A stretch of 64,000 nucleotides of DNA, taken from assembly GCF_021130785.1 (NCBI RefSeq), contig NC_060215.1, positions 118,444,501 to 118,508,500 on the forward strand, written 5' to 3'. The position numbers and the translations under genes are program-made. Positions within the stretch are counted from its first letter, which is position 1; the number at the start of each line of letters is the position of its first letter. Below are positions 1-11,580 of the stretch, piece by piece. The stretch is from Homalodisca vitripennis (taxonomy: Eukaryota > Arthropoda > Insecta > Hemiptera > Cicadellidae). Below the pieces are notes generated by a model. It worked only from the letters and a program-made list of their open reading frames with translations. It had not been told where the DNA came from and searched no databases.

Positions 1-1690
1 ATTGAGCAATATCCTAATGAATTATAAACACCTACAGTAAATTTGTTTTAATTATACCTTATCTTGGTCCATCGTTAGTATAATACGGTATATGCGAGTA
101 GACACATCACTCATAGTACACGTTAATTACAATTGATAGTTGATTGTTTTATTATTAGGTCTACTGTTATTAATTGAAACAACACTTTAGATCATATAAT
201 ATATCACATTTATAATTGTATCAAATTACTTTAAATATATAACTATACATCGACAAAGTATGGTATTGCCTTAAATAGTGGCTCTTGGTCTGTAAACCAA
301 AAATTCAATGAAGCTGTCTACAGAGACATATTAGCTTACACAAACGAGTGCGAGCATACACGAGTACTAACATGTATATCAGGAGGTAAGATATATTAAA
401 AATTAAACTTTTAAAAGAGATATAACTCAATTAGGGAAATTTATTGATTATTTGTACTAACAACGAACTTTATGTTTATTAAAACATGCTTGCAGTATGG
501 ACAATTTTACAAAATGTTATGAAAACTAATTGTGATCTCATATTAAAAATTTTTATTTTTGAATTACCAATACATGATTAATTACAATTTTCAAATAAAT
601 GCTGAATTGAATAGTAACACTAGATTAACCTAAAATGTAAGTTAACTTTCGACTTACAAATTTAATATAATTCTGGAAGAAAATTACTTTACCGACGGAT
701 ACTTTTATTGAAGAAAATAATAACTTATACACATTTAATAAGTGGGATTATTGCAAAAAATGTCCAGGTAGGTGATAAATTAAAACAAAGTAAAATTTTA
801 AAAGGAGGACGATTAACAATAAACTAATATTTTTATACAGAAATGTTATGAACATGAAGTTTATTGCATCTTTGTGTATTTTTTTATTGTTTAGCGCTAG
901 AGATTTATATGATAGCCCTATAGTAAATATTATACTTCCACTCTAAGTTAAACTGTAAATTTACAAAGTTAGAAACCTAGCTGATAAAAATAAATACCTG
1001 TACACCTTTTTTATGTAACATGTTCTGCTCAGTGAATTGCTATGTTATTTGGTATTCACGGTTTTGCTATAACAAGTGTAACCCTGTTCTAATATAAGTG
1101 CTAAACCACAAACATTTATAAAAATCCAAGTATTATCTTACAAAACTGACATCATACTTTAGCAAATTTAGGATTTAAACAATCGCATCATTACATTTGC
1201 ATTACATTACACTGCATATTCAATATTTGCTAAAGTGTACAATTAAAAGTATAATATTTTACCAAAACTTTTAATTTTCTTATCTGAAAATTAAATTACT
1301 TTCTCACTCTGTGTTCAACAGTGGTTGCAGAAAATGTTAAATAAGTAGTGGTTACGATCAACCTAATTCTATGCTTTCAATACCAAATATAAATAAATCT
1401 TAAGTAGTGGTAAAATAATTACACATATGATTGTGCTATCATAAAATAATGTTTAAACAGAACAGTTTAACAAAACTGTTAACTAAAGTCAAAAGACTCG
1501 TATTATATAAAACTCTTGTACTAATTACCTGATTTTTCCGTGCATTTTACGATACTTTAATTGCATGATAGCTGGGTGAAAACGAATCCACAAAGCAAAG
1601 ACCATTATAATCGTTACAGCAATTCTTAAGTTATAAATGGTGTATTACTTAACAGTACACTTAAGAAAATAAACCCGATTTTCATTTATG
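1..1690. other. AT-rich non-coding stretch
   Basis: No open frame with codon-like composition, splice-flanked exon, transposase motif or tandem array is visible on either strand. It probably belongs to intergenic or intronic DNA downstream of the minus-strand terminal exon that follows. Confidence 0.5.
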
Positions 1691-1700
1691 CATTTAGCTT

Positions 1701-1929
1701 TTTATTTCAATCTATCTGTAGGTGTCTTCTTGTGTAGCGAGTCAGAAAGAACTAGTAAAAAGACAGTAGTCTACTGAATAATATTTAGCAGATATAGAGT
1801 ATAGATCTCGAAACATCCGTTCAAGGTCAGTAGAGTGAGTAAGGCGATCCCCTGTCAACCCCTCGTCAATAGAAACCCGTGAGTCAGACAGTGGGTCCAC
1901 GGTTCCGGCCTGGGTCCCACTGTCCACCC
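1701..1929 (-). CDS. probable terminal coding exon of an unidentified gene, with poly(A) signal
   Basis: On the minus strand an open frame of about 61 codons ends with TGA at 1744-1742. Just upstream is a pyrimidine-rich stretch ending in AG (1931-1930), a good 3' splice site, so the exon would begin at 1929 with two bases completing a split codon. A perfect AATAAA lies at 1706-1701, about 36 bases past the stop, as expected for a last exon. The segment is clearly more GC-rich than its flanks. The peptide is polar and acidic first (VDPLSDSRVSIDEGLTGDRL), then aromatic near the end (YSISAKYYSVDYCLF, ending TSSF). I do not recognise a family. The preceding exons would lie to the right on the minus strand, and I could not find them with confidence. 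The frame also continues open upstream of the AG, so an unspliced short ORF is the alternative. Confidence 0.45.
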
Positions 1930-3070
1930 CTTCAGAAGTAGGTAAGAAATTACCCCGACAGTTTTACGACGTGGACCTACAGTCCGTTTACTGAATTAAA
2001 GTGACAAGAGTTACAGTATGCTTATTACATATAAACCAAAAATAAAGAGGAATGTACAAGAAACCGGCAGCTTTTTGGTGATTCCTGTTGATTCAATATT
2101 GAAACTTAGGCACACATGGTTAAGAACTGTTATTGGTTCCACTTGCCCTAGAGTTGTTCTACCGCCATGATTGTTCCACTAGATATGGGTTTCACAGCCC
2201 TCTTTCACGACTTCCTCATTGGTACAAAATTGGTAGTACGTTGTGTCTCACCACTTCGTCTTTCTATGATAGAGATGCAGCACTTTATAAAACGTTATAT
2301 TTCTAACTTGTATGTGGAGGAGAGTAATCTATCAAGCCAGCCAACTACAGCTTTTTCTATCCAAGAAGATGTTATATACAGCAGTTAGAAGCTTAATAAT
2401 TTGTTCTACATGATTTGTCTCTATTGAAAGTATGTATTATAAAAAATAGCTAACTGGTTACTTTGAGAATAATCATACATTGAATATACTGTGAGAGAGT
2501 AGAACCTAGCTTCTTTGACTTCACTGCCTATATTTTCAAATACACAGTCCTCCATAACTTCATTAGTGCCCCAATAAATTAATTACCTATTTGAGAAGAA
2601 TCTTATGAGGTGTGGATTTGTACATTGCTACCATTTTTTACTAATATGTTGGACAAGGAAAGTGTCATATTCATTTACTCTATGTATTCAAGATAAAACC
2701 CATTTTAAGTTGATCCAAAACTCTAGTTGTCTCATTGAAAAGTTAAACCCCTAATCGTACAACATAAACTATTCTTAAGAGTATAATTTACCAGTAGTTT
2801 ACCTCAACTTCGTACTGTATTAACATAATTTAACCAACCCGTACTAATTGTGTTTGTCTTGTAATTAGTTTTTTGTACAAAAGAATATTAAGTCTGTGAT
2901 CACAGAAATGTTCACGATAGTTGAATAGATTGTAGATGCGCTTTGTAATTGATACCGGTAGACAAATGTGTTTTTGCATTATTAGGTTGAACTATGCAGC
3001 ATTGAATACAAAATAATTTCCCAGTTGACCGTGAGTATAACAATCAATCTTTTAGGTTGAATCAATTTTA
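1930..3070. other. non-coding stretch without supported gene
   Basis: A 73-codon plus-strand frame at 2167-2388 has no homology that I can recognise, no splice or poly(A) context and no domain motif. I do not annotate it as a gene. The rest is AT-rich. Confidence 0.4.
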
Positions 3071-3074
3071 GGTG

Positions 3075-4215
3075 CAACACTTTTTTAATGTATGTAAATG
3101 ACCTCAGGGTCATCTATAGATTTAGGCCATGATATGCGGATGACATTACTCTCTGTTTCCGAGGAAATTAAAAGGGATCATTGAAAAAGCAATGCTTTGT
3201 AAGTTCAAATTCTTCAAAGAGTAATCCATCAGTAATACTAAATGAAACAGTAATCTATGAGGTCAATTAGACGAAATGACTGGGAATGCATATTGATAGA
3301 ATGCTTACTTAGGACACTCATGTTGATGTTGACCGTGGGACAACATCCTCAAACATTTTGGTATTGAGAAATTTGGCGATATTTTGTGATGAGGGTACAT
3401 TGAAAATGGCATATTACGGCCTCATATACCCAAACATGTCTTATGGCATTACTCTATGGGATGGTTGTACGCATGTTTTGTGTTGCCAAAAAGAGCAATC
3501 AGAATAATTGCACAACTTAGATTCAGAGAGTCATGTAGGGAGAGTTATAGAAGGCTCGAACTGCTGACACTCCCGTCCCTCTACATGTACGAAACTGCCT
3601 TGCACTGTAGCAGGGACGTACATGGCTATAACACTAGGGGGAGGGATGTGTTAAGGACGGCATAGCAGAGGTCCCGTATTGATAAAAAGCTTACGAAGCT
3701 CTGCCCGTGAGGTCGGAGCTAAATTTATCAATTTGCTTCCCCTCGGGATACGTGAGGAACACAGGGAAACACTGTTTAAAAAGAAATTAAAGCAATTTTA
3801 GTATGGTGGGAGGATAGGGTTTCTACGGCATTGCTCAGTTCGCGGACCGTGAACCAGGCTTGTAAGGGGCCGGCCTGTTTTAAGTCTTAAATTATGTTTT
3901 TAGGATTTCTATTGAATTTTAAAGTTTTAACCATTTTTCATGTTTTAACTATTTTAATTATTTATAACTTAAAAAGTTTAATTACATAAAGTTTTTGTAT
4001 AAACTCTGTTTAACTTGACGTAACCTGAACTGATTGTGTATACTTTTCTTTCAATTACATACGAGTATGTCATGCTTTAAATAAATACCTGTTAAATGTT
4101 TATATTAAATTTTTATTTTTGTGCTCTATACAATTAGCTTAGAATTAAGATGAAAGTGACGGTTGCTATACAATATGTGAATTTTTTTACAGCAATAAAA
4201 AGATTTATTATTATT
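3075..4215 (+). pseudogene. LINE (CR1/Jockey group) 3' fragment: reverse transcriptase end plus 3' tail
   Basis: Translating in shifting plus-strand frames shows a decayed reverse transcriptase: MYVNDL followed by YADDITL (the catalytic YADD box) near 3090-3165, then YYGLIYPNMSYGI near 3415-3450. Next comes the typical C-terminal block KRAIRIIAQ...ESCRESYRRLELLTLPSLYMYETALHC (3490-3610), and finally VGAKFINLLPLGIRE with a lysine-rich end near 3800. Several stops and frameshifts show it is dead. The 3' untranslated part ends in AATAAA (4194-4199) and a short (TTA)n tail (about 4205-4214). It is 5'-truncated, as usual for LINE copies. It appears to belong to the same family as the 18.6-19.1 kb fragment, which shares the [13 protein letters not shown] block and the TTA tail. 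Clade assignment beyond the CR1/Jockey supergroup is inference. Confidence 0.75.
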
Positions 4216-4219
4216 TTGA

Positions 4220-5330
4220 AGTTGTATCTTCATTGAAAAGTTTGCAGGCAATTCAAAAAGTCGCAATCATGTTTTGTTCCGGGCAATGGTTTAATAAAAT
4301 TCTTAACTATTGAATTTAGCTTAATTTTTAAGTAGCAGGAGAATATATAAAAATGTATTAATTAGGGCTATCTAAGCCTGTGGTTGTAAACTGGGGTACA
4401 AACGGCTGGTGGAGAACGTCAGGACTATCAATCAATTTCATGTTAACTGAGGCTGATCAGGCAGTATACCTAAGCCTAGTCTGTCTTTTAGGGTAAAGTT
4501 AGACGAGGTCGATGACGGAGTCAACGAACCTGTTGGGCCATCTTGGATTTCACAGGTAGGGGTTGAATGAGTAAAGAAATGATCCTATTTTGGGCACTTA
4601 GTAGTTAAAGTTCGTCGCTCTGCCTTTTAGCAGTGTGTTTTGTTGTGTTTAGCACCACTTAACTTTTTACTCACGGTAACATACTCAAAAAGAGACAACA
4701 ATTTTATGATATAATGAGATGAATAGCTGAAGTTATATGGCCAATAAGTGGACGTAAATAACAACAAATACGCACTCGACCCAACGACAGAGCAGTAAAG
4801 ATATACTAGACTGGCAGAGTGTGGCTAAAGCCACCAACTGCAATTGCCCAAACCGGCATCAGAACACAGGCCAAAACTACCCGATCCGCCGACCTCAGAT
4901 TTACTGGATCTCAGTTCTAGTAATTCCGATAGTAATGTTAAGTTCTCTAAGACTTTATGTACGTACATTTCCTGTTTTATGCATTTTACTGTACTTCTCA
5001 ACTTACTCTTCACAGGAAAATACGTAATTTAGAATTTACAGGCAAATTATTCTTAAATTTTGCTACAATTGGTTTCTATTGTACAACAGGAGATACATTT
5101 GGGAAAACTGGGTCATTTTGGACTGACATAATGTTTTCGTAGGGAATGGTCTGTCTAAAGTGAATATCAAATCTCTGTACTGAGGAAGCCGTGTGTTGCT
5201 TTCTACTTATTGATTAAGCATTAACATAAATAATTGAGTTTCCTTTATTTCTCTTTAGCGAATTTTTTCAGTTTTAACTAAATAACAGTTCAATTTCTTC
5301 AATACCTAGTTAAGAGAATAACTTTGTTTA
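4220..5330 (+). other. region upstream of the F-box gene; possible non-coding 5' exons
   Basis: Two slightly GC-richer segments end in good 5' splice-site sequences on the plus strand: CACAG|GTAGGG near 4553 and TTTAT|GTACGT near 4955. They could be 5' exons of the F-box gene that starts at 5341, whose start codon is preceded by a 3' splice site (TTTGTTTACAG, about 5333). A YY1-like GCCATCTT lies near 4540. None of this proves transcription; short frames here overlap on both strands and look incidental. Confidence 0.25.
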
Positions 5331-5340
5331 CAGGGATAAA

Positions 5341-6770
5341 ATGGAAAAATTTCCCATCGAGGTGGTGGAGCAGATTTGCATCCACCTCACAGTCCACGAT
5401 CTGAACTCCTGCTGTAGCGTCAGTCGGGATCGGAGATGCATCTTTGACAACGACACGCTGTGGAAGCCACACTGCTGCCAGGACCTAGAGGAGTACCTCA
5501 GGGTCACTCCCTGTACTGTGACTCCAGCCTTCGTCAGTCCCCGAGCCTGAGTCTAGCAGCCTCAGCCCAGTGTGCCAGTGGCGAATGGCTTACTTGTGTC
5601 AAAAACACACCTCTATAACAATTGGCGCACCGAGAATTACAATTTAAAAGTGACATATAATCTTATTGGTGACGGATCCAACTTTCATACAGGGAGTAGC
5701 TATTTTACAGTTGATTTTTCAAAGAGCACTACCTTGTTAAAGTATGTTTGCAAAAAATTGAACTTTGGGACTTGAGAGCAGATCCGGCTACGAAAGTCGC
5801 TGAAGCATGGCATAGTATTCAGCATTTCTGGAGTGTCAATATTACTTTGGACATGGTGATTATTAGCGACCGAACTGAAGTACAGTTGTTCAAGATAGAC
5901 ACTGAGTTAGAGGATTAATTGAAAAAAAAAAACATGTTTTCAATTTCCTCGAGTCTCAGAAACTATGTAACGACGACAGAAGAGGAATGGATACAAAAGA
6001 TTATCAACCAGAATTACCCATGGATCGCTGTTATATTGTTGTTGTAAAACAATTCTTGTAGATGTTTTTTTACCTTTCACAGGCAAATATCTTCTCCATG
6101 TATGGAATTTAGAAAATGGCGTGAAAATAAGAGAAGAGACGAGCCCTATGGGAATGGGTTCCAGAATCTACAAGGTTACAGGTTTTAAAAACAGGGAAGA
6201 CATACTTGTTATGTGTGGGCCCTGTGTTTTACAAAATGAATCAAGACAAGAACTAACAGAGGATTATATTTATTGCATATATAGTTCTGCTCGACTTAAT
6301 TTTTATCCGTTTATGAAAGCCATCTCTCATACAGCAATTGGTGAACTAAAAAAAAATTATTTCTTATGCTGCAATGACGGAGATATTACCATCCACAACT
6401 ACAAGAATTGATAACGAATTTTCACCACTTCACTCAGCGTGTATATATCCGGCGTTATTAACAGCGGATTCCTACTGATGAAAATTACGTTTTACACACC
6501 TTCAACAAGTCGAGTTTGTCCTGGAAAACTTATTTCTTTTTAAAATCATGTCGTTTTGAGACTCTGTTTGGACATTTTATTAGGATGCAACTTGAAGAAC
6601 CAGTAACTGAAACTTGTGTGTGGGAGATAGGCAGCTCAAGAATGAAGAAAACACATTTGTCGTTCCCACAGTCCGAATACAAAATAAGATTTAACAGTAC
6701 TGGCACGAGAATTGTGTTAAAGGAGGGGCACTTTGAAAAATTCATGCTTACTGAGAGGAGTTTCTGGTAA
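5341..6770 (+). pseudogene. F-box / WD40-repeat protein gene, interrupted by frameshifts
   Basis: The start ATG at 5341 follows a 3' splice-like TTTACAG. The first ~45 residues form an F-box (FPIEVVEQICIHL...CCSVSRD...LWKPHC), the Skp1-binding module of SCF ubiquitin ligases. After a shift near 5536 the frame continues PEPESSSLSPVCQWRMAYL. After another near 5612 it reads LYNNWRTENYNLKVTY. After a third near 5750 it reads IELWDLRADPATK, a WD-repeat blade. From about 6083, after a TTTCACAG acceptor-like site, it reads YLLHVWNLENGVKIREE, another WD blade. Later blades (6430-6770) also need frame changes. The protein would bind a substrate through its propeller within an SCF complex; that is family knowledge. 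Several shifts sit at homopolymers (CCCC, A6, A11), so indel errors in the assembly are as plausible as true pseudogenisation. Short undetected introns could explain some breaks. I cannot assign an orthologue. Confidence 0.6.
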
Positions 6771-6825
6771 CAACAAAAACTGATAAGTTAATCATTCGTA
6801 GATATCCCGTTGTTAAATACCATGA

Positions 6826-6831
6826 AATAAA
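6826..6831 (+). promoter_or_regulatory. poly(A) signal of the F-box/WD40 gene
   Basis: A perfect AATAAA lies 56 bases after the last in-frame stop (6768-6770), the expected spacing for an insect 3' UTR. This argues that the locus retains, or once had, a host-gene 3' end rather than being an internal fragment. Confidence 0.4.
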
Positions 6832-7179
6832 TTAAAATTAGATTTACACATCATAGTTTTATACAGTTTAAATGATTCCCTCTGCAATCCTAGTTATTTT
6901 TGTTCTACTGGCTTTTGTTACAGTATTTATAATCACTAGATTACAGAAATTCCCAATGCAAAAACTGAATATTTGTTTTAACATGTTTATATGGATATTA
7001 CATGAGTACTATGTAATTTTATAAAGCTTATGCTGAATTAAGAATTCTTAATATAAATTTCTTTTCGTGGAGCTCCATCTATTCAGATATAATCAGTAAT
7101 AGATACTTGTAGATTCGTTTCTACCCTAATAGTCCACTCAATAATGTAATTATACGATAGCAAAATATACTATATTCGT

Positions 7180-8000
7180 CATTTCCCTTGAGCAATATGC
7201 TTTAACATATCTTTTTCAAAGTAAGCCACGTATTAGGGATTCTAACTTCTTTGTGTAGAATTTACAGTTCATCCTGTTATCAAGGGACAATTCGAGATAA
7301 TTTATTTAATCTTCTTGATCTGTCAGTTGACTTGACATTTGTTGACATTTGAGATAATGAGATGCATTTCTCGTATATCAGCTTATGATTTTAACTCAGA
7401 GACTTCTTTATACAACAATTATGAATTTTGTTGTATAATTTAGGGCCATATAATTTGTGTTAAACCAGTGTCTCAGCTTATCCAGGTAGCCTTGCATTTG
7501 TTTTTTCAAGATATTCACTGAATACAAACAGTAACATAATGCTGTATCTATCCAAAACCCACAATTTTCTATGGAATATACCTCTACACAAGCTGTTCAC
7601 CTACACTAAAACTGCATACTGCCAAGGAAAGACAATTAACACCATTTTTCAAAATACCTTCTTTACTTGTGCAACCAAAGAAATTATGACATTTGTTTCC
7701 TGTCAGTGACGTAGGCTAGCAAGCCATCCGTCAGCAACCCATCTCACTCTTGCTGACCATAGTCTTTCTAAGAGTATTCAATGGTTTACTGTGGCAAATA
7801 CTTTAGTAATATCCGTAAAGATAGACGCAACAGTGTAATTATCATTAATCGCATTTCAAACATACAATGTAAAGTCTGCAATGCATCCTCAGTACTCAAA
7901 ATGGTATAGTAACAGCAAGTTTCAAGCAGCTTAGAAAAGTTCTTTGTTGGATGCTAAGATTTATTAAATGGGCTAATACAGGAAATAATAATATTCTTTC
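7180..8000 (-). pseudogene. LINE reverse-transcriptase relic
   Basis: On the minus strand, in changing frames from high to low coordinate, one reads STEDALQTLHCMFE (about 7900-7850) and then VASIFTDITKVFATVNH, the equivalent of RT motif A (consensus FxDxSKAFDTVNH). ILLERLW...VRWVADGWLASYVTDRKQMS (7790-7680) follows. After a deletion of the motif B region comes DTALCYCLYS...MQGYLDKLRHWFNTNYMALN (7535-7445), equivalent to the region just after YADDT. Stops and shifts are frequent. This order and wording is characteristic of CR1/Jockey-group LINE reverse transcriptases. No 3' tail was identified with certainty, and the 5' part is missing. Confidence 0.7.
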
Positions 8001-8660
8001 TTGATATTATTATGAAATCACTACGTTTGTAACCGCGGATTTTTTAATCTAAACTATTTACTGAAATATTTACTTACTACGGTGATGTAAGAGAAGGAAA
8101 TAAAACTACTCAATTCCGAGTTCTATAAAAAAGACAGCTCTAACTCCAAACAGCCTGTTCCAAAGTCAACATCAGGTACGTTGTCTACTTTTGAAACTGT
8201 ATATGTAAAAAAAAAATATTATATTCATTTTCAATGTCCCTTGGGAAATTAACTGTATTTTAGTGTTCTGAATACGAGAGGATAATTTTAATTTGATATA
8301 TTTCAGTGCAAGTTTCTGGTTTACCCAATAGACTGGTTGTAACCTTTTATTTTGTTTATTCATTGTTCCTATACATTGCAACTCATCCTTATAATACTAT
8401 TCATTCTTTTGCTTACTATTTATACCCAGCTTGTTCCTATACAAACCAATCCTACTATTGTAATATTAGCTTTTTACTTTTTTACATTAACTATTTCTTT
8501 TAATGATTCTGTTACGAACATTTTTAGATATCCAAGGTTTCATATCTACTTTTACTATTAATCATTGACATTATAATCGACTTATTCAAAAAAATATAAA
8601 ATAGTGAATGTGAATCCTTTAAAATGCCTCAGAGACAGAGTTAATTTCGTCAAGATTGTG
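8000..8660. other. AT-rich stretch, nothing supported
   Basis: Short overlapping frames at 8172-8561 are hydrophobic or lysine-rich products of AT-rich sequence. They have no motif, splice context or conservation clue. Confidence 0.4.
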
Positions 8661-8739
8661 GTAATTATTGATTAATCTGTTTAGTAAGTTAAGACCCTTA
8701 AAGACACAAGCCCTTGATTTCAGCCATGCAATGAATTAT

Positions 8740-10200
8740 CAGAGATAGTTCTGATTTGTTGTATTTATAAATCTACATTTTAGTTGTTTTTTTTTTTTTT
8801 TTTACTCATACGCTAATACATTATTATCAACGATCCATGTTTTTTAAAATCAGCTATATAAGGGTTTATTTTTAGTTATTTATTAGCATTTGTTCTTAGT
8901 TATGGTAACAAGCTTCTGTTACTTTTAGCAATTAAAATCTTTGTAGTTGTAGTAACGTAAATATAATATTAAAAGCTACAAAGAACATGTGTTAAAATGG
9001 ATTAATTTACGGTATGCCAAACAGGAAAATTATATATTGTATAGTATGTAGATATACATTTCCTACTTTATTTTAGTAAAATTAAAATGGAATGCTACAA
9101 AATACAAATAACATTGAAGCGATGTCTCAAAAACAGAGCTCCATTTGGAATGGAGGAAATTTAAGTCTATAAATCCGTGTTAAAAGTGTATACATAAATC
9201 AACATTTTACTTCTTTTTCGTCATAAAACCTAATCAATTATGTAAAACTTTCCTGGTTTCGTGAAACCAGCAATACACGCTTACACAGATTTATCCTTAC
9301 TTATGTATTAGCATTTTTAATTAGTTATGATAATTAGCAAATGATAGTTTTACGTGATTTACGTGATTTACCTTAATATCACAGTGATTTACGTAACGTG
9401 AACATTGTATTAAAAAAAGTGTTTAAATAGTGTATTAATTGCTACCAAGCACATGCATTAAAGTATTTAAGGTATCAGTATGTTAAACTGTTAAGTAACA
9501 TGTTATAGTATTTATACATTTCTTTTTTTAATTTTATTAAAGTTAAAGTAGAGTTGTTGATGTACATTGAAGCGATGTCTCAAAAGCAGAGCTCCAGTTG
9601 GAATAGACGAAATTTAAATTTATAAATTTGTGTTAAAGGTGTATACAGAAATCAAAATTTTAGTTCATTTTTCGGTGTAAAACCTAATCAATTATGTACA
9701 ACTTTCCAGCTTTTGTGAAATAATCCATACACGTTTACAAGGATTTATTCTTACTTGTTTATTAGCATTTTTTCTTAGATATTATGATAATTAACAATTG
9801 TTAGTTTTATGCCTTAATATCGTAGTGTTTTTCATAACGTGAATATTGTATTAAAAGCTACCATGAACATGTATTAAAGTATTTAAGGTGTCTGTATGTT
9901 AAACAGTAATATATGTTTAGAGTAAAGTATTTAGAGATCAATTTATCATTTTAAGTTATTCAAACTAAAGTAGAGTACAACAAAAAATAAAGTACATGAA
10001 AGCCAATTGAAAGGCGATCTAATTTATATTGAGAAAATTTAAATTTACAAACGTGTGTTAAATGTGTATAAATAAATCAACATTTTAGTTCTTTTTCACT
10101 ATAAAATCTTATCACTTAGGTATAACCTTCAAACATTTTTTAAGATCAACTATACAAACCTACTTAAACGTATTCTTAGTTATTTATTAGTATTTATTGT
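8740..10200. repeat. degenerate tandem repeat, ~450-bp unit, about 3 copies
   Basis: The landmark CATTGAAGCGATGTCTCAAA occurs at about 9112 and again at 9565 (453 bp apart). A weaker match (ACATGAAAGCCAATTGAAAG) lies near 9995 (430 bp). Between landmarks the same series recurs in order: a TAAATCnGTGTTAAAnGTGTATA block, a TCATnATAAAACCTAATCA block, a TTTATTCTTACT block, a TTATTAGCATTT block, and a GTATTAAAAGCTAC...AACATG block. A leading partial copy begins near 8740-8860. Copies are perhaps 75-85 % alike by eye, so the array is old. No coding potential was seen. Confidence 0.65.
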
Positions 10201-10204
10201 TAGT

Positions 10205-10720
10205 GCACACAATATTTATTTATTAATACATACGGCAATCGCCATTTTACAAAAATGTTTACAACATAGTGTTCGAAATATTGATAATACACTTTTCATG
10301 CATAGCCACTTACATGCGATATTAGTACTGCTGGACTATCCATGGCTACAGAACAATTGAATATGGTATACATTTAAAGTTAATAAAGTAGAACATCAAA
10401 GACAAGATACAAAAAGAGATAACAATGGTCAACAAGATGATTACGTAATAATGTACATGCTAAGTATATGCAACTTGTGCATCAAAGACAAATTGAAAAC
10501 AAGGTAACAAGATAATAACTACATGCTTCATGCTAAGCGTGTGCTAACTCTAGTGCATGGGTCAAGCAATATACAACAAGACAAAAATCAACAAAACAAC
10601 CACATGCTAACAACAGTTGTTATTTTTAGACCTTCAAATCATTACGTGATTATTGTAAAAATGTACAAAGAACATGCTGTATCAAAGTTTCAGTACTTTA
10701 ATCAATAAAATATTACATAG
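10205..10720 (-). mobile_element. possible LINE 3' end (3' UTR and AATAAATAAATA tail)
   Basis: Read on the minus strand, the segment ends in GCCGTATGTATTAATAAATAAATATT at about 10230-10208, a poly(A)-signal-like and AATA-microsatellite end typical of non-LTR retrotransposon tails. No coding block was recognised in the preceding 500 bases, so the length of the element is a guess. Confidence 0.25.
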
Positions 10721-11512
10721 GTACTTTATTAATTATATGTAAGTATGTTATTTCATGTTGTATTATTAAATAACTTTTACAAATGAATTTTCTTACGAAT
10801 TTCATTAATTTTTCACATCGTTCCAATCCAGTGTCAGCCAAATGTATTATGTGTTTGTTGTTTTAGAATTTATGTTGAACATCTTTTACTATAATTTCCT
10901 ATAGTCAGATTTGGTATGAATAATATATGGTGGTAATATTAACTATTACTTTGAGTTGTCCAAAGTACTTTATATTTGTTTGGGCCAAATATGAATAGAT
11001 CGTAAAAATTAAAGTTTCAAACTGATTTTACCACTGAAAAGGCCAAGAAAATAGGGTGAAAGTCAATTTTAAAAGATTTTTTATATGAGTGCTCTTCTGA
11101 TAAATTGCACAGTATAATAGCATAACTATCTCTCAGAGTCAGTAACTTATTCTAAATTTTAATGTGTTGTAACTTTAACGTTTTTCAATGTAATAAACCC
11201 TAAGGTGTAGTATACTGAGGTGAAGTTAAAACAGTAAATTACTTGCTTTATTACATTAAGTAGTACATTATATTTGGTCTGAAAGCTCTACAAGCCCCCG
11301 GTCTCTAGCAGCACCTGGTCTAGCAAGAGATATCTTGTGTTTATAATGGGTAGTAGGAAGGAGTTGTAATTGAAATTGAAAGAAATACTTTATATATAAA
11401 AAGTATAAATGACGTTGTAGGCTGGCAGCTACTTGAGGTCTAGTTCAGAGTCGGTATTCTAAAATTTTAAAGCTTTTCTGTTTTTTTTTAGACTTTTGTT
11501 AGCCGTTGACTT

Positions 11513-11518
<6 letters not shown>

Positions 11519-11573
<55 letters not shown>
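11519..11573. repeat. (TA)n microsatellite
   Basis: About 26 uninterrupted TA units. The TYR/ILE-repeat open frame through it is an artefact. Confidence 0.95.

Positions 11574-11580
<7 letters not shown>

Noticed and set aside
2167..2388. 73-codon plus-strand ORF, considered as a LINE linker or host exon
   Set aside because: A DRDAALYK-like string in another frame hinted at a LINE, but no other motif, splice site or tail supports it.
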